The translations under genes and the position numbers were made by a program. Below the pieces are notes generated by a model. The model did not search any database. It had not been told where the DNA came from and was given only the letters and a program-made list of their open reading frames with translations. Shown here piece by piece: positions 48,129 through 57,848 of a DNA stretch of 64,000 bases. Each line of letters begins with the position of its first letter. The first letter of the stretch is position 1. The stretch is from NCBI RefSeq assembly GCF_026003995.1, contig NZ_BPIG01000001.1:310001-374000 (forward strand), read 5' to 3'. The stretch comes from Tepidiforma sp. (GTDB lineage Bacteria; Chloroflexota; Dehalococcoidia; Tepidiformales; Tepidiformaceae).

Positions 48129-49003
48129 ATGGCGACGATTCGGCAGCTCCGGCGACGCATCCAGAGCGTCAAGAACACCGCGAAGATCACCAACGCGCTC
48201 CAGCTGGTGGCGGCGTCGAAGATGCGGCGCGCCCAGGACCGGGCGCTGCAGGCGAAGCCGTACTCCGAGAAGCTGCGCGCCGTCATCGCCGACCTCGCGG
48301 CGGCCACGCTCGACCCGGAGAAGCCGGCGCACCCGCTGCTCGTGACGCGCGAGGTGCAGAACATCGGCCTGCTCCACATCACGCCGGATCGGGGTCTCTG
48401 CGGCGGCCTCAACTCGAACCTCAACCGGGCCGCGGGGACGTTCGTCGCGACCCAGCGGGAGCCGGTCGAAGTCATCGCCGTCGGCAAAAAGGGGCGGGAT
48501 TTCTTCATCCGCGCCCGCGTCAACGTCGTCGCGGAGTTCACCGACCTCGGCGATTACCCCGGCGCGGCGCAGGTGGCGCCCATCGCGCGGCTCGTCATCG
48601 ACGATTACCTCGCCGGCGTCTTCGACCGCGTCTACATCAGCTATCCCGAGTTCGTTTCGACGGCCACGCAGCGGCCGGTCATCCGCCAGCTGCTGCCCAT
48701 CGAACCGCCGCAGGCGGAGACAGCACCGGGCGAGAGCACGTTCGCGCAGGACTACATCTTCGAGCCGTCGCCGCAGGAAGTCCTCGCGGAGCTGCTGCCG
48801 CGGTACGTGGAGACGCAGATTTACGAAGCGATCCTGCAGAATGCCGCGAGCTTCCAGAGCGCCCAGATGGTGGCGATGAAGAACGCGACGGACAACGCAA
48901 ACGAAATCACGCGCGAACTGACGCTGACCTACAACAAGGCGCGCCAGGAGCAGATCACCAAGGAGCTCCTCGACATCGTCGGCGGGGCTGCCGCACTGGA
49001 GGG

Positions 49004-49007
<4 letters not shown>
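48129..49007 (+). CDS. atpG: F0F1 ATP synthase subunit gamma
   Basis: A 292-residue central-shaft subunit. Its N-terminal helix ATIRQLRRRIQSVKNTAKIT and C-terminal helix AMKNATDNANEITRELTLTY are characteristic, and the core Rossmann-like part includes HITPDRGLCGGLNSNLNR. Its stop overlaps the start of the HAD gene by 4 nt. Confidence 0.96.
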
Positions 49008-51119
<2,112 letters not shown>

Positions 51120-51122
51120 CCG

Positions 51123-51566
51123 ATGCCGCTGACGGTCGAGCTCATCACGGCCGAACGGGTCGTCCGCGTCGAGCAGGGGGTCGATGCGCTCATCGTCCCG
51201 GGCGCCGAAGGTCAGCTGGCGATCTACCCGAAGCACGCGGCGCTGATGACGACCCTCGAGCCGGGGGAGATGGTCATCCGGCGGGCGGGGCAGGAGGATG
51301 CCTTCGTGGTGACTGGCGGCTTCCTCGAGGTGAAGAACGACCACATCACCGTCCTCGCTGACGCCTCCGAGGCGGCCGAGGAGATCGACATCGCGCGGGC
51401 CGAAGAGGCGCGGCGCCGTGCGGAGGAGCGCATTCGCCGCTTCCGCGAGCAGGCCGACCGCGACGTCGACCTCGCGCGCGCGCAGGCGGCGCTCCAGCGC
51501 GCCCTGCTTCGGCTCCGGGTCGCCGAGCAGCGGCGGCGGCGCACCACCGGCCGGCCGCAGGTGTAG
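51123..51566 (+). CDS. atpC: F0F1 ATP synthase subunit epsilon
   Basis: A 147-residue subunit with the N-terminal beta sandwich (VDALIVPGAEGQLAIYPKHA) and a C-terminal two-helix arm rich in Arg/Ala/Glu (residues about 90-147). The ATG lies 3 nt after atpD. It ends the operon. Confidence 0.94.
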   Translation: MPLTVELITAERVVRVEQGVDALIVPGAEGQLAIYPKHAALMTTLEPGEMVIRRAGQEDAFVVTGGFLEVKNDHITVLADASEAAEEIDIARAEEARRRAEERIRRFREQADRDVDLARAQAALQRALLRLRVAEQRRRRTTGRPQV

Positions 51567-51597
51567 CGCCGCCCTGCGGGGCATGGTCTGCGGTGTT

Positions 51598-51634
51598 CGG
51601 CCCGCCGGGAGGTCGTATGACGCCCGGCGGGCCG
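51598..51634 (+). terminator. Terminator of the atp operon
   Basis: A perfect 12-bp stem CGGCCCGCCGGG / CCCGGCGGGCCG with a 13-nt loop, followed by TTCGCTT. It lies 32 nt after atpC. Confidence 0.75.
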
Positions 51635-51674
51635 TTCGCTTGATGCGGCACGAGCCCCTAGACTGACCTTCGGA

Positions 51675-52946
51675 ATGACCACCCGCGTGCGCGGCGGCAA
51701 GTACATCGTCCAGGGCAGCGCCGTCCTGCGCGGGCGGGTGCGCATCTCGGGCGCGAAGAACCACGCGCTCGCCGCGATGTGCGCCGCGCTCCTGACCGAC
51801 GAGGACGTCGTCCTCGAAAACGTCCCGTACATCACCGACGTCGATTCGCTCGCCGACCTCCTGCGGAGTCTCGGCGCCGTCGTCGAGCGGCTTCCCGACC
51901 ACGCGCTCCTGCTCAACGCCGCCGGCGTCAGCACCTGCGAGGCGCCGACGGAGCTCATCAGCGAAAACCGCGCGTCGTTCCAGGTGATGGGGCCGCTGCT
52001 CGGCCGTCACGGCTTCGCAGCGTCGGCGCCCCCGGGCGGCGACGTCATCGGCCAGCGGCCGATCGACGTCCACCTTTCCGGCTTCGAAGCGATGGGTGCC
52101 TCCGTCACGCGGGAAGGCGAACGGTTCGTCGCGCGGGCGCCGAGCGGGCTCACCGGGACGCGGGTCTTCATGGACTACCCGTCCGTTTCGGGCACGCAGA
52201 ACGTGATGATGGCCGCCGTCCTCGCGCGCGGGCACACGACCATCGTGAACGCGGCGACGGAGCCCGAGGTGCAGGAGCTCTGCCACCTGCTCAATGCGAT
52301 GGGGGCGCGCATCGCCGGGATCGGCAGCCAGATTCTCGAAATCGACGGCGTCGAGCGGCTCCACGGCACCCGCGCGCGGGTGATGCCCGACCGCATCGAA
52401 GCGGGGACGTGGGCGATCGCCGCGGTGATGACCGGCGGCGAGCTGTTCCTCGAGGAAGCGCCATGGGATGTGATGGATGCCCTGCTGCACAAGCTCAGGG
52501 CGACGGGGGCCGCCATCACGACGGAACCGGGCGGGATGCTCGTCCGCGGCGGCGAGCCCATCCGGGCGGTCAGCTTCCAGGCGCTTCCCTATCCCGGCCT
52601 CGCGACCGACCTGCACGCGCCTTTTGGCGCGCTCCTGACGCAGGCGAACGGCGTCTCGATCATCCATGAGCGGGTCTTCGACAACCGGATGCTCTACGTG
52701 AGCGAACTTCGGAAGATGGGCGCCGAGATCGTCTCGACCGGGTCGTCGGCGATCGTTTCCGGGCCGACGCCGCTCCACGGCACGCGGGTGCGCGCGCTCG
52801 ACGTCCGGGCCGGCGCGGCGGTGCTCCTCGCCGCGCTCGTGGCGCAGGGCACGACGGTCATCGACGACATCTACCACCTCGACCGCGGCTATGAGCGGCT
52901 CGATGAGAAGTTGCGTACGATGGGCGTCGAAGTGGAGCGCGCCTGA
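51675..52946 (+). CDS. murA: UDP-N-acetylglucosamine 1-carboxyvinyltransferase, Cys-to-Asp variant
   Basis: A 423-residue EPSP-synthase-fold enzyme committing UDP-GlcNAc to peptidoglycan by enolpyruvyl transfer from [15 protein letters not shown] at the N-terminus, [15 protein letters not shown] and [12 protein letters not shown] are diagnostic. The active-site loop usually reads PGGCxIGxRP; here it is [11 protein letters not shown], so the catalytic Cys is Asp123. This natural replacement keeps activity and blocks fosfomycin in species such as mycobacteria. A TAGACT box lies 10 nt before the ATG. It overlaps mreB by 1 nt. Confidence 0.95.
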   Translation: MTTRVRGGKYIVQGSAVLRGRVRISGAKNHALAAMCAALLTDEDVVLENVPYITDVDSLADLLRSLGAVVERLPDHALLLNAAGVSTCEAPTELISENRASFQVMGPLLGRHGFAASAPPGGDVIGQRPIDVHLSGFEAMGASVTREGERFVARAPSGLTGTRVFMDYPSVSGTQNVMMAAVLARGHTTIVNAATEPEVQELCHLLNAMGARIAGIGSQILEIDGVERLHGTRARVMPDRIEAGTWAIAAVMTGGELFLEEAPWDVMDALLHKLRATGAAITTEPGGMLVRGGEPIRAVSFQALPYPGLATDLHAPFGALLTQANGVSIIHERVFDNRMLYVSELRKMGAEIVSTGSSAIVSGPTPLHGTRVRALDVRAGAAVLLAALVAQGTTVIDDIYHLDRGYERLDEKLRTMGVEVERA

Positions 52947-54010
52947 TGGCCTTCGAGTTCCTCGCCCCGAAGAAAGTCGGCATCGACCTCGGCACCGCGA
53001 ACATCCTCGTCTACGTCAAAGGACAGGGCATCGTCGTCAACGAGCCGAGCGTCGTCGCACGGCACAACCGCGACAACGCCATCGTCGCGGTCGGCAACGA
53101 AGCGCGCGCGATGCAGGGCCGCACGCCGGGCTCCATCAGCGTCATCCGGCCGATGCGCGACGGGGTCATCGCCGACTACCTCACGACGGAGGCGATGCTC
53201 CGTTACTTCATCGGGCTCGTGACGGGGCGGTTCAATCTCATCCGGCCGGAGGTGATGGTCACCGTCCCAGCCGGGGTGACGAGCGTCGAGCAGCGCGCCG
53301 TCCGCGACGCGGCCGAGCAGGCTGGGGCGCGCAAACCGGCCCACCTCGTGCCCGAACCGCTCGCCGCGGCGATCGGCGCGCGGATTCCGATCGGCACGGC
53401 CCGCGGCAACATGGTCGTCAACATCGGCGGCGGCCGGACCGAGGCCGCGGTGATTTCGCTCTACGGCATCGTCGTTTCGGAATCGGTGCGCATGGCCGGC
53501 GACCGGATCGACGAAGCGATCATCGCCTACGTCCGTCGTCGACATAACCTCATCATCGGCGAAAAGACGGCCGAGGAGATCAAGATCGCCATCGGCAGCG
53601 CGCTGCCCATCGATGAGGGGCTGGCGACGCAGGTGCGCGGCCGAGACCAGCTGAGCGGGCTGCCGAAGACGATTTCGCTCACCTCGACCGAGGTCGCGCA
53701 GGCGATCCAGGACTGCCTCGGGACCATCGTCCAGACGGTGCGGGCGGTGCTCGAGAAGACGCCGCCGGAACTGGCGGCTGACGTCATCGACCGCGGCATC
53801 GTCCTGACGGGCGGCGGGGCGCTGCTCCGCCATCTCGATGAGCTGCTGACGCAGGAGACGGGCGTGCCCTGCTACGTGGCCGACAATCCGCTCGAGTGCG
53901 TCGCCATCGGCGCGGGCATTGCGCTCGACCACCTGGACGTCATCAAGCGGAGCCTCCCGACCGAGGAGGAGAACCTCGTCGGCATGTTTCCGCAGGCCGA
54001 GCAGCGCTGA
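52946..54010 (+). CDS. mreB: Rod shape-determining protein MreB
   Basis: A 354-residue bacterial actin guiding lateral wall synthesis. Phosphate-1 [18 protein letters not shown], phosphate-2 [18 protein letters not shown] and the adenosine motif [16 protein letters not shown] are clear. It is paired with murA (stop and start share an A), linking precursor synthesis and cell shape; mreC and mreD are not adjacent. Confidence 0.95.
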   Translation: MAFEFLAPKKVGIDLGTANILVYVKGQGIVVNEPSVVARHNRDNAIVAVGNEARAMQGRTPGSISVIRPMRDGVIADYLTTEAMLRYFIGLVTGRFNLIRPEVMVTVPAGVTSVEQRAVRDAAEQAGARKPAHLVPEPLAAAIGARIPIGTARGNMVVNIGGGRTEAAVISLYGIVVSESVRMAGDRIDEAIIAYVRRRHNLIIGEKTAEEIKIAIGSALPIDEGLATQVRGRDQLSGLPKTISLTSTEVAQAIQDCLGTIVQTVRAVLEKTPPELAADVIDRGIVLTGGGALLRHLDELLTQETGVPCYVADNPLECVAIGAGIALDHLDVIKRSLPTEEENLVGMFPQAEQR

Positions 54011-54046
54011 CGGCTACGGGCCGTTCACCGGCTGCCGGCACCCTCC

Positions 54047-54688
54047 CTATTTCGCGCCGCCGTATTCGCTGCGCTTGATATAGAAGGTCATGCTCTGCAT
54101 GGCGAGCACCGGGTCGATGTGCCGGATGGTGACGTCGTGCGGAACGTGGGCCGTGATGGGGGCGTAGTTCAGGATCGCCTTGATGCCGGCATGGACCAGC
54201 CGATCGACCACCGACTGGGCTTCGACGGCCGGGACGGCGACGATGCCGATATCGACCCGGTTCGCCCTGAGGTAGTCGTCGAGCTCGTCGATGTGGCGGA
54301 CGGTGACGCCGCCGACCTCCCGCCCGACGACGCCGGGGTTGGCATCGAAGGCGGCAACGATGTGGAAACCCTGGGGGCCGAACCCGCCGTACTCGGCGAT
54401 CGCCTGGCCGAGGCGCCCGACGCCGACGAGGCAGACCCGCCACTGGCGGTTGATACCAAGGATTTCCCGGAGCTTGGAGAGGAGGCCCTGGACGTTGTAG
54501 CCGCGGCCCTGCTTGCCGAACCGGCCGAAGTAGCTGAGGTCCTTCCGGATCTGCGCGGGCGTCACGTCGAGCAGTTCACCGAGCGCCTGCGAGCTGACGA
54601 CCGTCTCGCCCCGGGCTGCCAGCTCGGCGAGTGCGCGCGCATACACCGGGAGGCGGTTGATGACGACTTCGGGGATTTCGAGCGCCAT
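54047..54688 (-). CDS. rex: Redox-sensing transcriptional repressor Rex
   Basis: A 213-residue NADH/NAD+-sensing repressor of fermentative and respiratory genes. The N-terminal winged helix (ELLDVTPAQIRKDLSYFGRF, GKQGRGYNV) and the Rossmann domain (VCLVGVGRLGQAIAEYGGF) are textbook. The ATG at 54688 is used. A near-consensus promoter lies upstream and a half Rex-operator-like sequence lies at the expected transcript start, consistent with autoregulation. Confidence 0.96.
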   Translation of the reverse strand: MALEIPEVVINRLPVYARALAELAARGETVVSSQALGELLDVTPAQIRKDLSYFGRFGKQGRGYNVQGLLSKLREILGINRQWRVCLVGVGRLGQAIAEYGGFGPQGFHIVAAFDANPGVVGREVGGVTVRHIDELDDYLRANRVDIGIVAVPAVEAQSVVDRLVHAGIKAILNYAPITAHVPHDVTIRHIDPVLAMQSMTFYIKRSEYGGAK

Positions 54689-54695
54689 GGCGGGG

Positions 54696-54713
54696 TTGTG
54701 AAATCCGTAACTT
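54696..54713 (-). promoter_or_regulatory. Possible Rex operator half-site
   Basis: TTGTGAAATCCGTAACTT: the left half matches the Rex consensus TTGTGAA, the right half is poor against TTCACAA. It covers roughly +1 to +18 of the predicted rex transcript. Confidence 0.4.
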
Positions 54714-54720
54714 TCGGCGG

Positions 54721-54750
54721 ACTATATGCCCGGTCCCCGGCGCGGGTCAA
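54721..54750 (-). promoter_or_regulatory. Promoter of rex
   Basis: On the minus strand TTGACC (54745-54750), an 18-nt spacer and TATAGT (54721-54726), with the transcript starting near 54714. Confidence 0.75.
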
Positions 54751-54758
54751 CCCTCGCA

Positions 54759-54773
54759 CATCACCGCGTGATG
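54759..54773. repeat. Perfect palindrome between rex and the aminotransferase
   Basis: CATCAC-CGC-GTGATG, a 6-bp inverted repeat with a 3-nt spacer, just upstream of the rex -35. It is of operator size; its binding factor is unknown. Confidence 0.5.
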
Positions 54774-54841
54774 GTCGACAGGTGATAGACGGATGAAGTT
54801 CTCGCTATCGAATGTGCCGTTTGCGGGCGCTGCATCTTCGA

Positions 54842-54870
54842 TTGACCCATCGCCGATGACCGCTGACGAT
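54842..54870 (+). promoter_or_regulatory. Predicted promoter of the aminotransferase gene
   Basis: TTGACC (54842-54847), 17-nt spacer, GACGAT (54865-54870) preceded by T for an extended-type TG pattern. The start codon is about 23 nt beyond the expected start point. Confidence 0.55.
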
Positions 54871-54899
54871 GAAGGCACCATCTTCCCCCGGAGACGATT

Positions 54900-55988
54900 G
54901 TGAACCTGCGCATCCCTGGCCCGACGCCCTGCCCCGAGGAGGTCCTCGCTGCGGGCGCGATGCAGATGATGAACCACCGCGGCCCGGAGTTCGCCCAGAT
55001 CCTCCGCCGCGTGACCGATGGGCTGAACTGGGTGTTCGGCAGCTCCACCGACGTCCTCTCGTTCACGACCTCGGGCACGGGCGGCCTCGAAGTGGCGGTC
55101 GTCAATACGCTGAGCCCCGGCGACCGCGTCCTCTCGGTCTCGATCGGCTCCTTCGGCGACCGGTTCAAGTCGATCGCGAAGGCGTACGGCGCCGATGTCG
55201 TCAGCTACGCGACCGAATGGGGCGAGGCGGCTGACCCGGCGGTCATCGCGCGGATGCTCGATGAGGATCCGTCCATCAAGGCCGTCCTCGTCACCCACAA
55301 CGAGACGTCGACGGGCGTGACGAACCCGCTCGAGGCGATCGCGAAAGAGGTCCGCGCCCGGGACCGGCTCATCCTCGTCGACGCCGTGAGCAGCATGAGC
55401 TCCATTCCGTGCCCGGTCGAGCGCTGGGGGCTCGACGTCGTCGTCAGCGGCTCGCAGAAGGGCTGGATGGTGCCGCCCGGGCTGGCGTTCGTCTACCTGA
55501 GCGAGCGGGCGTGGGCGGCGAACGCTGAGGCGAAGATGCCGCGCTACTACTTCGACGCCGCCAAGACGCGCGATTCGCTCGCGAAGCTGCAGAACCCGTG
55601 GACCCCGGCGATGTCCGTCTACTACGCGCTCGATAAGGCGTTCGAGCTGATGCGCGCCGAAGGGCTGGAAGGCATCTTCACCCGGCACGAAGCCATCGCC
55701 AACTACACCCGCGAACGTGTGAAGGCGATGGGCCTCAAACTCGTCCCGGTCGACGAGCGGTACGCTTCGAATACCGTGACGGCCGTGTGGTGGCCGGAAG
55801 GGGTGGACGGGAAGGCGATCAGCCGGCGCGCCCGCGAAGAGTTCGGCGTGGTGCTCGGCGGCGGGCAGGGCAAGCTCGAGGGGAAGATCTTCCGGGTCGG
55901 CCACCTCGGCTGGGTCCACCAGGCGGAAGTCGAGGAGGCGCTCGACGTCGTGGAGAAGCTGCTCGCAGAGGCTGGCGCGAAGGTCTGA
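54900..55988 (+). CDS. Class V PLP aminotransferase, candidate phosphoserine aminotransferase
   Basis: A 362-residue fold-type I PLP enzyme of the alanine/serine-glyoxylate aminotransferase group. RIPGPTPCPEEVLAAGA, TTSGTGGLEVAVVN, VDAVSSMSSIPCPVERW and the Schiff-base Lys in VVSGSQKGWMVPPGLAFVYL are visible. Because it sits directly upstream of serA and no serC is seen here, it may catalyse phosphohydroxypyruvate to phosphoserine, as such homologues do in some bacteria and archaea; serine-glyoxylate transamination is the alternative. GTG start at 54900 behind GGAGA. Confidence 0.88.
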   Translation: MNLRIPGPTPCPEEVLAAGAMQMMNHRGPEFAQILRRVTDGLNWVFGSSTDVLSFTTSGTGGLEVAVVNTLSPGDRVLSVSIGSFGDRFKSIAKAYGADVVSYATEWGEAADPAVIARMLDEDPSIKAVLVTHNETSTGVTNPLEAIAKEVRARDRLILVDAVSSMSSIPCPVERWGLDVVVSGSQKGWMVPPGLAFVYLSERAWAANAEAKMPRYYFDAAKTRDSLAKLQNPWTPAMSVYYALDKAFELMRAEGLEGIFTRHEAIANYTRERVKAMGLKLVPVDERYASNTVTAVWWPEGVDGKAISRRAREEFGVVLGGGQGKLEGKIFRVGHLGWVHQAEVEEALDVVEKLLAEAGAKV

Positions 55989-56014
55989 CACGTTTCCCGG
56001 CGCGGTTCGATCAC

Positions 56015-56045
56015 AGCCGGCCTATGCAGTTTGCATAGGCCGGCT
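56015..56045. repeat. 31-bp palindrome upstream of serA (operator 1)
   Basis: Perfect 14-bp arms AGCCGGCCTATGCA / TGCATAGGCCGGCT around GTT. The inner part ATGCA-N3-TGCAT recurs in the next palindrome. The right arm contains the predicted -35. As RNA it could also form a hairpin after the aminotransferase gene, but it lacks a U-tract. Confidence 0.8.
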
Positions 56046-56059
56046 GCGTCATGCATACT
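56031..56059 (+). promoter_or_regulatory. Promoter of serA embedded in palindromes
   Basis: TTGCAT (56031-56036), 17-nt spacer, CATACT (56054-56059). The start point would fall around 56066, about 4 nt before the ATG, so the message is leaderless. The -35 lies in palindrome 1 and the -10 in palindrome 2. Confidence 0.65.
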
Positions 56060-56063
56060 GCAT
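56051..56063. repeat. Second palindrome at serA -10 (operator 2)
   Basis: ATGCA-TAC-TGCAT, the same arms and spacer length as the core of palindrome 1, centred 27 bp downstream of it and covering the -10 element. Confidence 0.7.
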
Positions 56064-56069
56064 AGCACG

Positions 56070-57842
56070 ATGACCCCGGACGAGTTCGTCGCGGCACGGA
56101 CGGCACTGGGCCTCTCGCAGAGCGCCATGGCGGAAGCGCTCGGGGTGGACCAGGGCACGATCAGCCGCTGGGAGGCCGGCAAGACGCGCATCCCGCCGGC
56201 CATCGAACTCGCGCTCGCCACCCTCAAGGAGAAGCTCCAGCCCATGTCTGAGTCACGCCGTCCCCGTGTCCTCATCGCCGACCCGGTTGCCCCCGAAGGC
56301 ATCGAACTCCTGCGGCGCGTCGCGGACGTCGACGTTCGCACCGGCCTTCCGCAGGACTCGCTCATCGCGGCGATTCCGGAGTACGACGCGCTCGTCGTGC
56401 GGAGCGAGACGAAGGTGACGCGGCCCGTCATCGAGGCGGCGGCGAAGCTGCAGGTCGTCGGCCGCGCGGGCGTCGGCGTCGACAACATCGACCTCGATGC
56501 GGCGACCGAGCGCGGCGTCATCGTCGTGAATGCGCCGCAGGGGAACACGGTCGCCGCGGCCGAGCACACGATCGCGCTGCTCATGGCGCTCGCGCGCCAC
56601 ATTCCGCAGGCCGATGCCTCGATGCGCGCGGGCAAGTGGGACCGGAAGAGCTACATCGGCACCGAAGTGCGCGGCAAGACGCTCGGCATCGTCGGGCTGG
56701 GCAAAATCGGCTCCGAGGTGGCCCGCCGGGCGGTCGCGATGGAGATGCGCGTGCTCGCCGTCGACCCCTTCGTGCCGGTGGAGCGGGCGCGCGCCCTCGG
56801 CGTCGAATCGGTGGACTTCGACCAGCTCCTGATGCTGTCCGACTTCATCTCGGTGCACCCGCCGCTTACGGCGGCGACGCAGGGGATGATCGGCGCCGCC
56901 GAGCTCGCCAAGATGAAGGACGGGGTGCGCATCATCAACGTCGCGCGGGGCGGCATCATCGATGAAGCGGCCCTCGCGGAGGCGGTGCGGAGCGGCAAGG
57001 TAGCGGGTGCCGCCGTCGACGTCTTCACGTCGGAGCCGCCGCCTGCCGACAACCCGCTCCTCGGCGACCCGCGCATCATCACGACGCCGCACCTCGGCGC
57101 CTCGACGGCTGAGGCGCAGGAGCGGGTTGCGATCGACGTCGCGGAGCAGATCGTCGACGTGCTGGAAGGCCGGCCGGCCCGCTATGCCGTGAATGCCCCC
57201 CTCCTCGCGCCGGAGACGCTGCAGGTGGTGGGCCCGTACATGGGGGTCGCGGAGCAGCTCGGCATGGTAGCGACGCAGCTCGTCACCGGGAAGCTCGAAG
57301 CGATCGACATCGAGTACTACGGCGAAATCACCGAGCACGACACGACGCCGCTGCGCGCGGCGGTGATCCGCGGCCTGCTCCGCCCCATCAGCGAAGAGAA
57401 CGTCAACATCGTCAACGCGCACCTCATCGCGACGAGCCGCGGCTGGGACATCCGCGAGACGACCCGGGCTTCCCACGAAGTGTTCCTCAATCTGGTGAGC
57501 GTCAAGGTGAAGACGAGCGAGGCGGAGGTCGCGGTGTCGGGCACGGTCGAGCGCGGGCAGCCGCGCATCGTGCTCATCAACGGGCTCGACGTCGATATCG
57601 CGCCCGAACGCGGGATGTGCATCATCGTCTGCGACAACGAAGACCGCCCGGGGATGATCGGACGCGTCGGGACGCTGCTGGGCCAGTTCGACATCAACAT
57701 CCAGTCGATGCAGGTCGGGCGGCGCGCCCGCCGCGGCCGCGCCCTGATGCTGATCGCCGTCGACGAAGAGCCGAGCGCCGAGCAGCTGGCGCAGGTCGAG
57801 GCGATCGACGGCATCTACAACGTGCGGCTGGTCCGGCTGTAG
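56070..57842 (+). CDS. serA: D-3-phosphoglycerate dehydrogenase with N-terminal XRE helix-turn-helix
   Basis: A 590-residue protein. Residues 1-55 form an XRE/Cro-type DNA-binding domain (FVAARTALGLSQSAMAEALG, then GVDQGTISRWEAGKTRIPPA). Residues 59-590 are a complete long-form SerA: VVRSETKVTRPVIEAA, NAD-binding LGIVGLGKIGSEVA (about 205), catalytic RGGIIDE and HLGAST regions, the intervening domain, and a C-terminal ACT domain (CDNEDRPGMIGRVGTLLGQF, from about 514) for serine feedback. SerA oxidises 3-phosphoglycerate, the first step to serine. The frame is continuous with no stop. ATG 56070 follows a promoter inside two palindromes. An ATG at 56244 (MSESRRP) could give an unfused SerA, but AGGAG is 12 nt away. 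Confidence 0.92.
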   Translation: MTPDEFVAARTALGLSQSAMAEALGVDQGTISRWEAGKTRIPPAIELALATLKEKLQPMSESRRPRVLIADPVAPEGIELLRRVADVDVRTGLPQDSLIAAIPEYDALVVRSETKVTRPVIEAAAKLQVVGRAGVGVDNIDLDAATERGVIVVNAPQGNTVAAAEHTIALLMALARHIPQADASMRAGKWDRKSYIGTEVRGKTLGIVGLGKIGSEVARRAVAMEMRVLAVDPFVPVERARALGVESVDFDQLLMLSDFISVHPPLTAATQGMIGAAELAKMKDGVRIINVARGGIIDEAALAEAVRSGKVAGAAVDVFTSEPPPADNPLLGDPRIITTPHLGASTAEAQERVAIDVAEQIVDVLEGRPARYAVNAPLLAPETLQVVGPYMGVAEQLGMVATQLVTGKLEAIDIEYYGEITEHDTTPLRAAVIRGLLRPISEENVNIVNAHLIATSRGWDIRETTRASHEVFLNLVSVKVKTSEAEVAVSGTVERGQPRIVLINGLDVDIAPERGMCIIVCDNEDRPGMIGRVGTLLGQFDINIQSMQVGRRARRGRALMLIAVDEEPSAEQLAQVEAIDGIYNVRLVRL

Positions 57843-57848
57843 ACGGCG

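Noticed and set aside
56015..56045. The serA upstream palindrome as a plain terminator of the aminotransferase gene
   Set aside because: There is no U-tract, the core repeats 27 bp later, and the -35 lies in it; an operator role is the better reading, although partial termination is not excluded.
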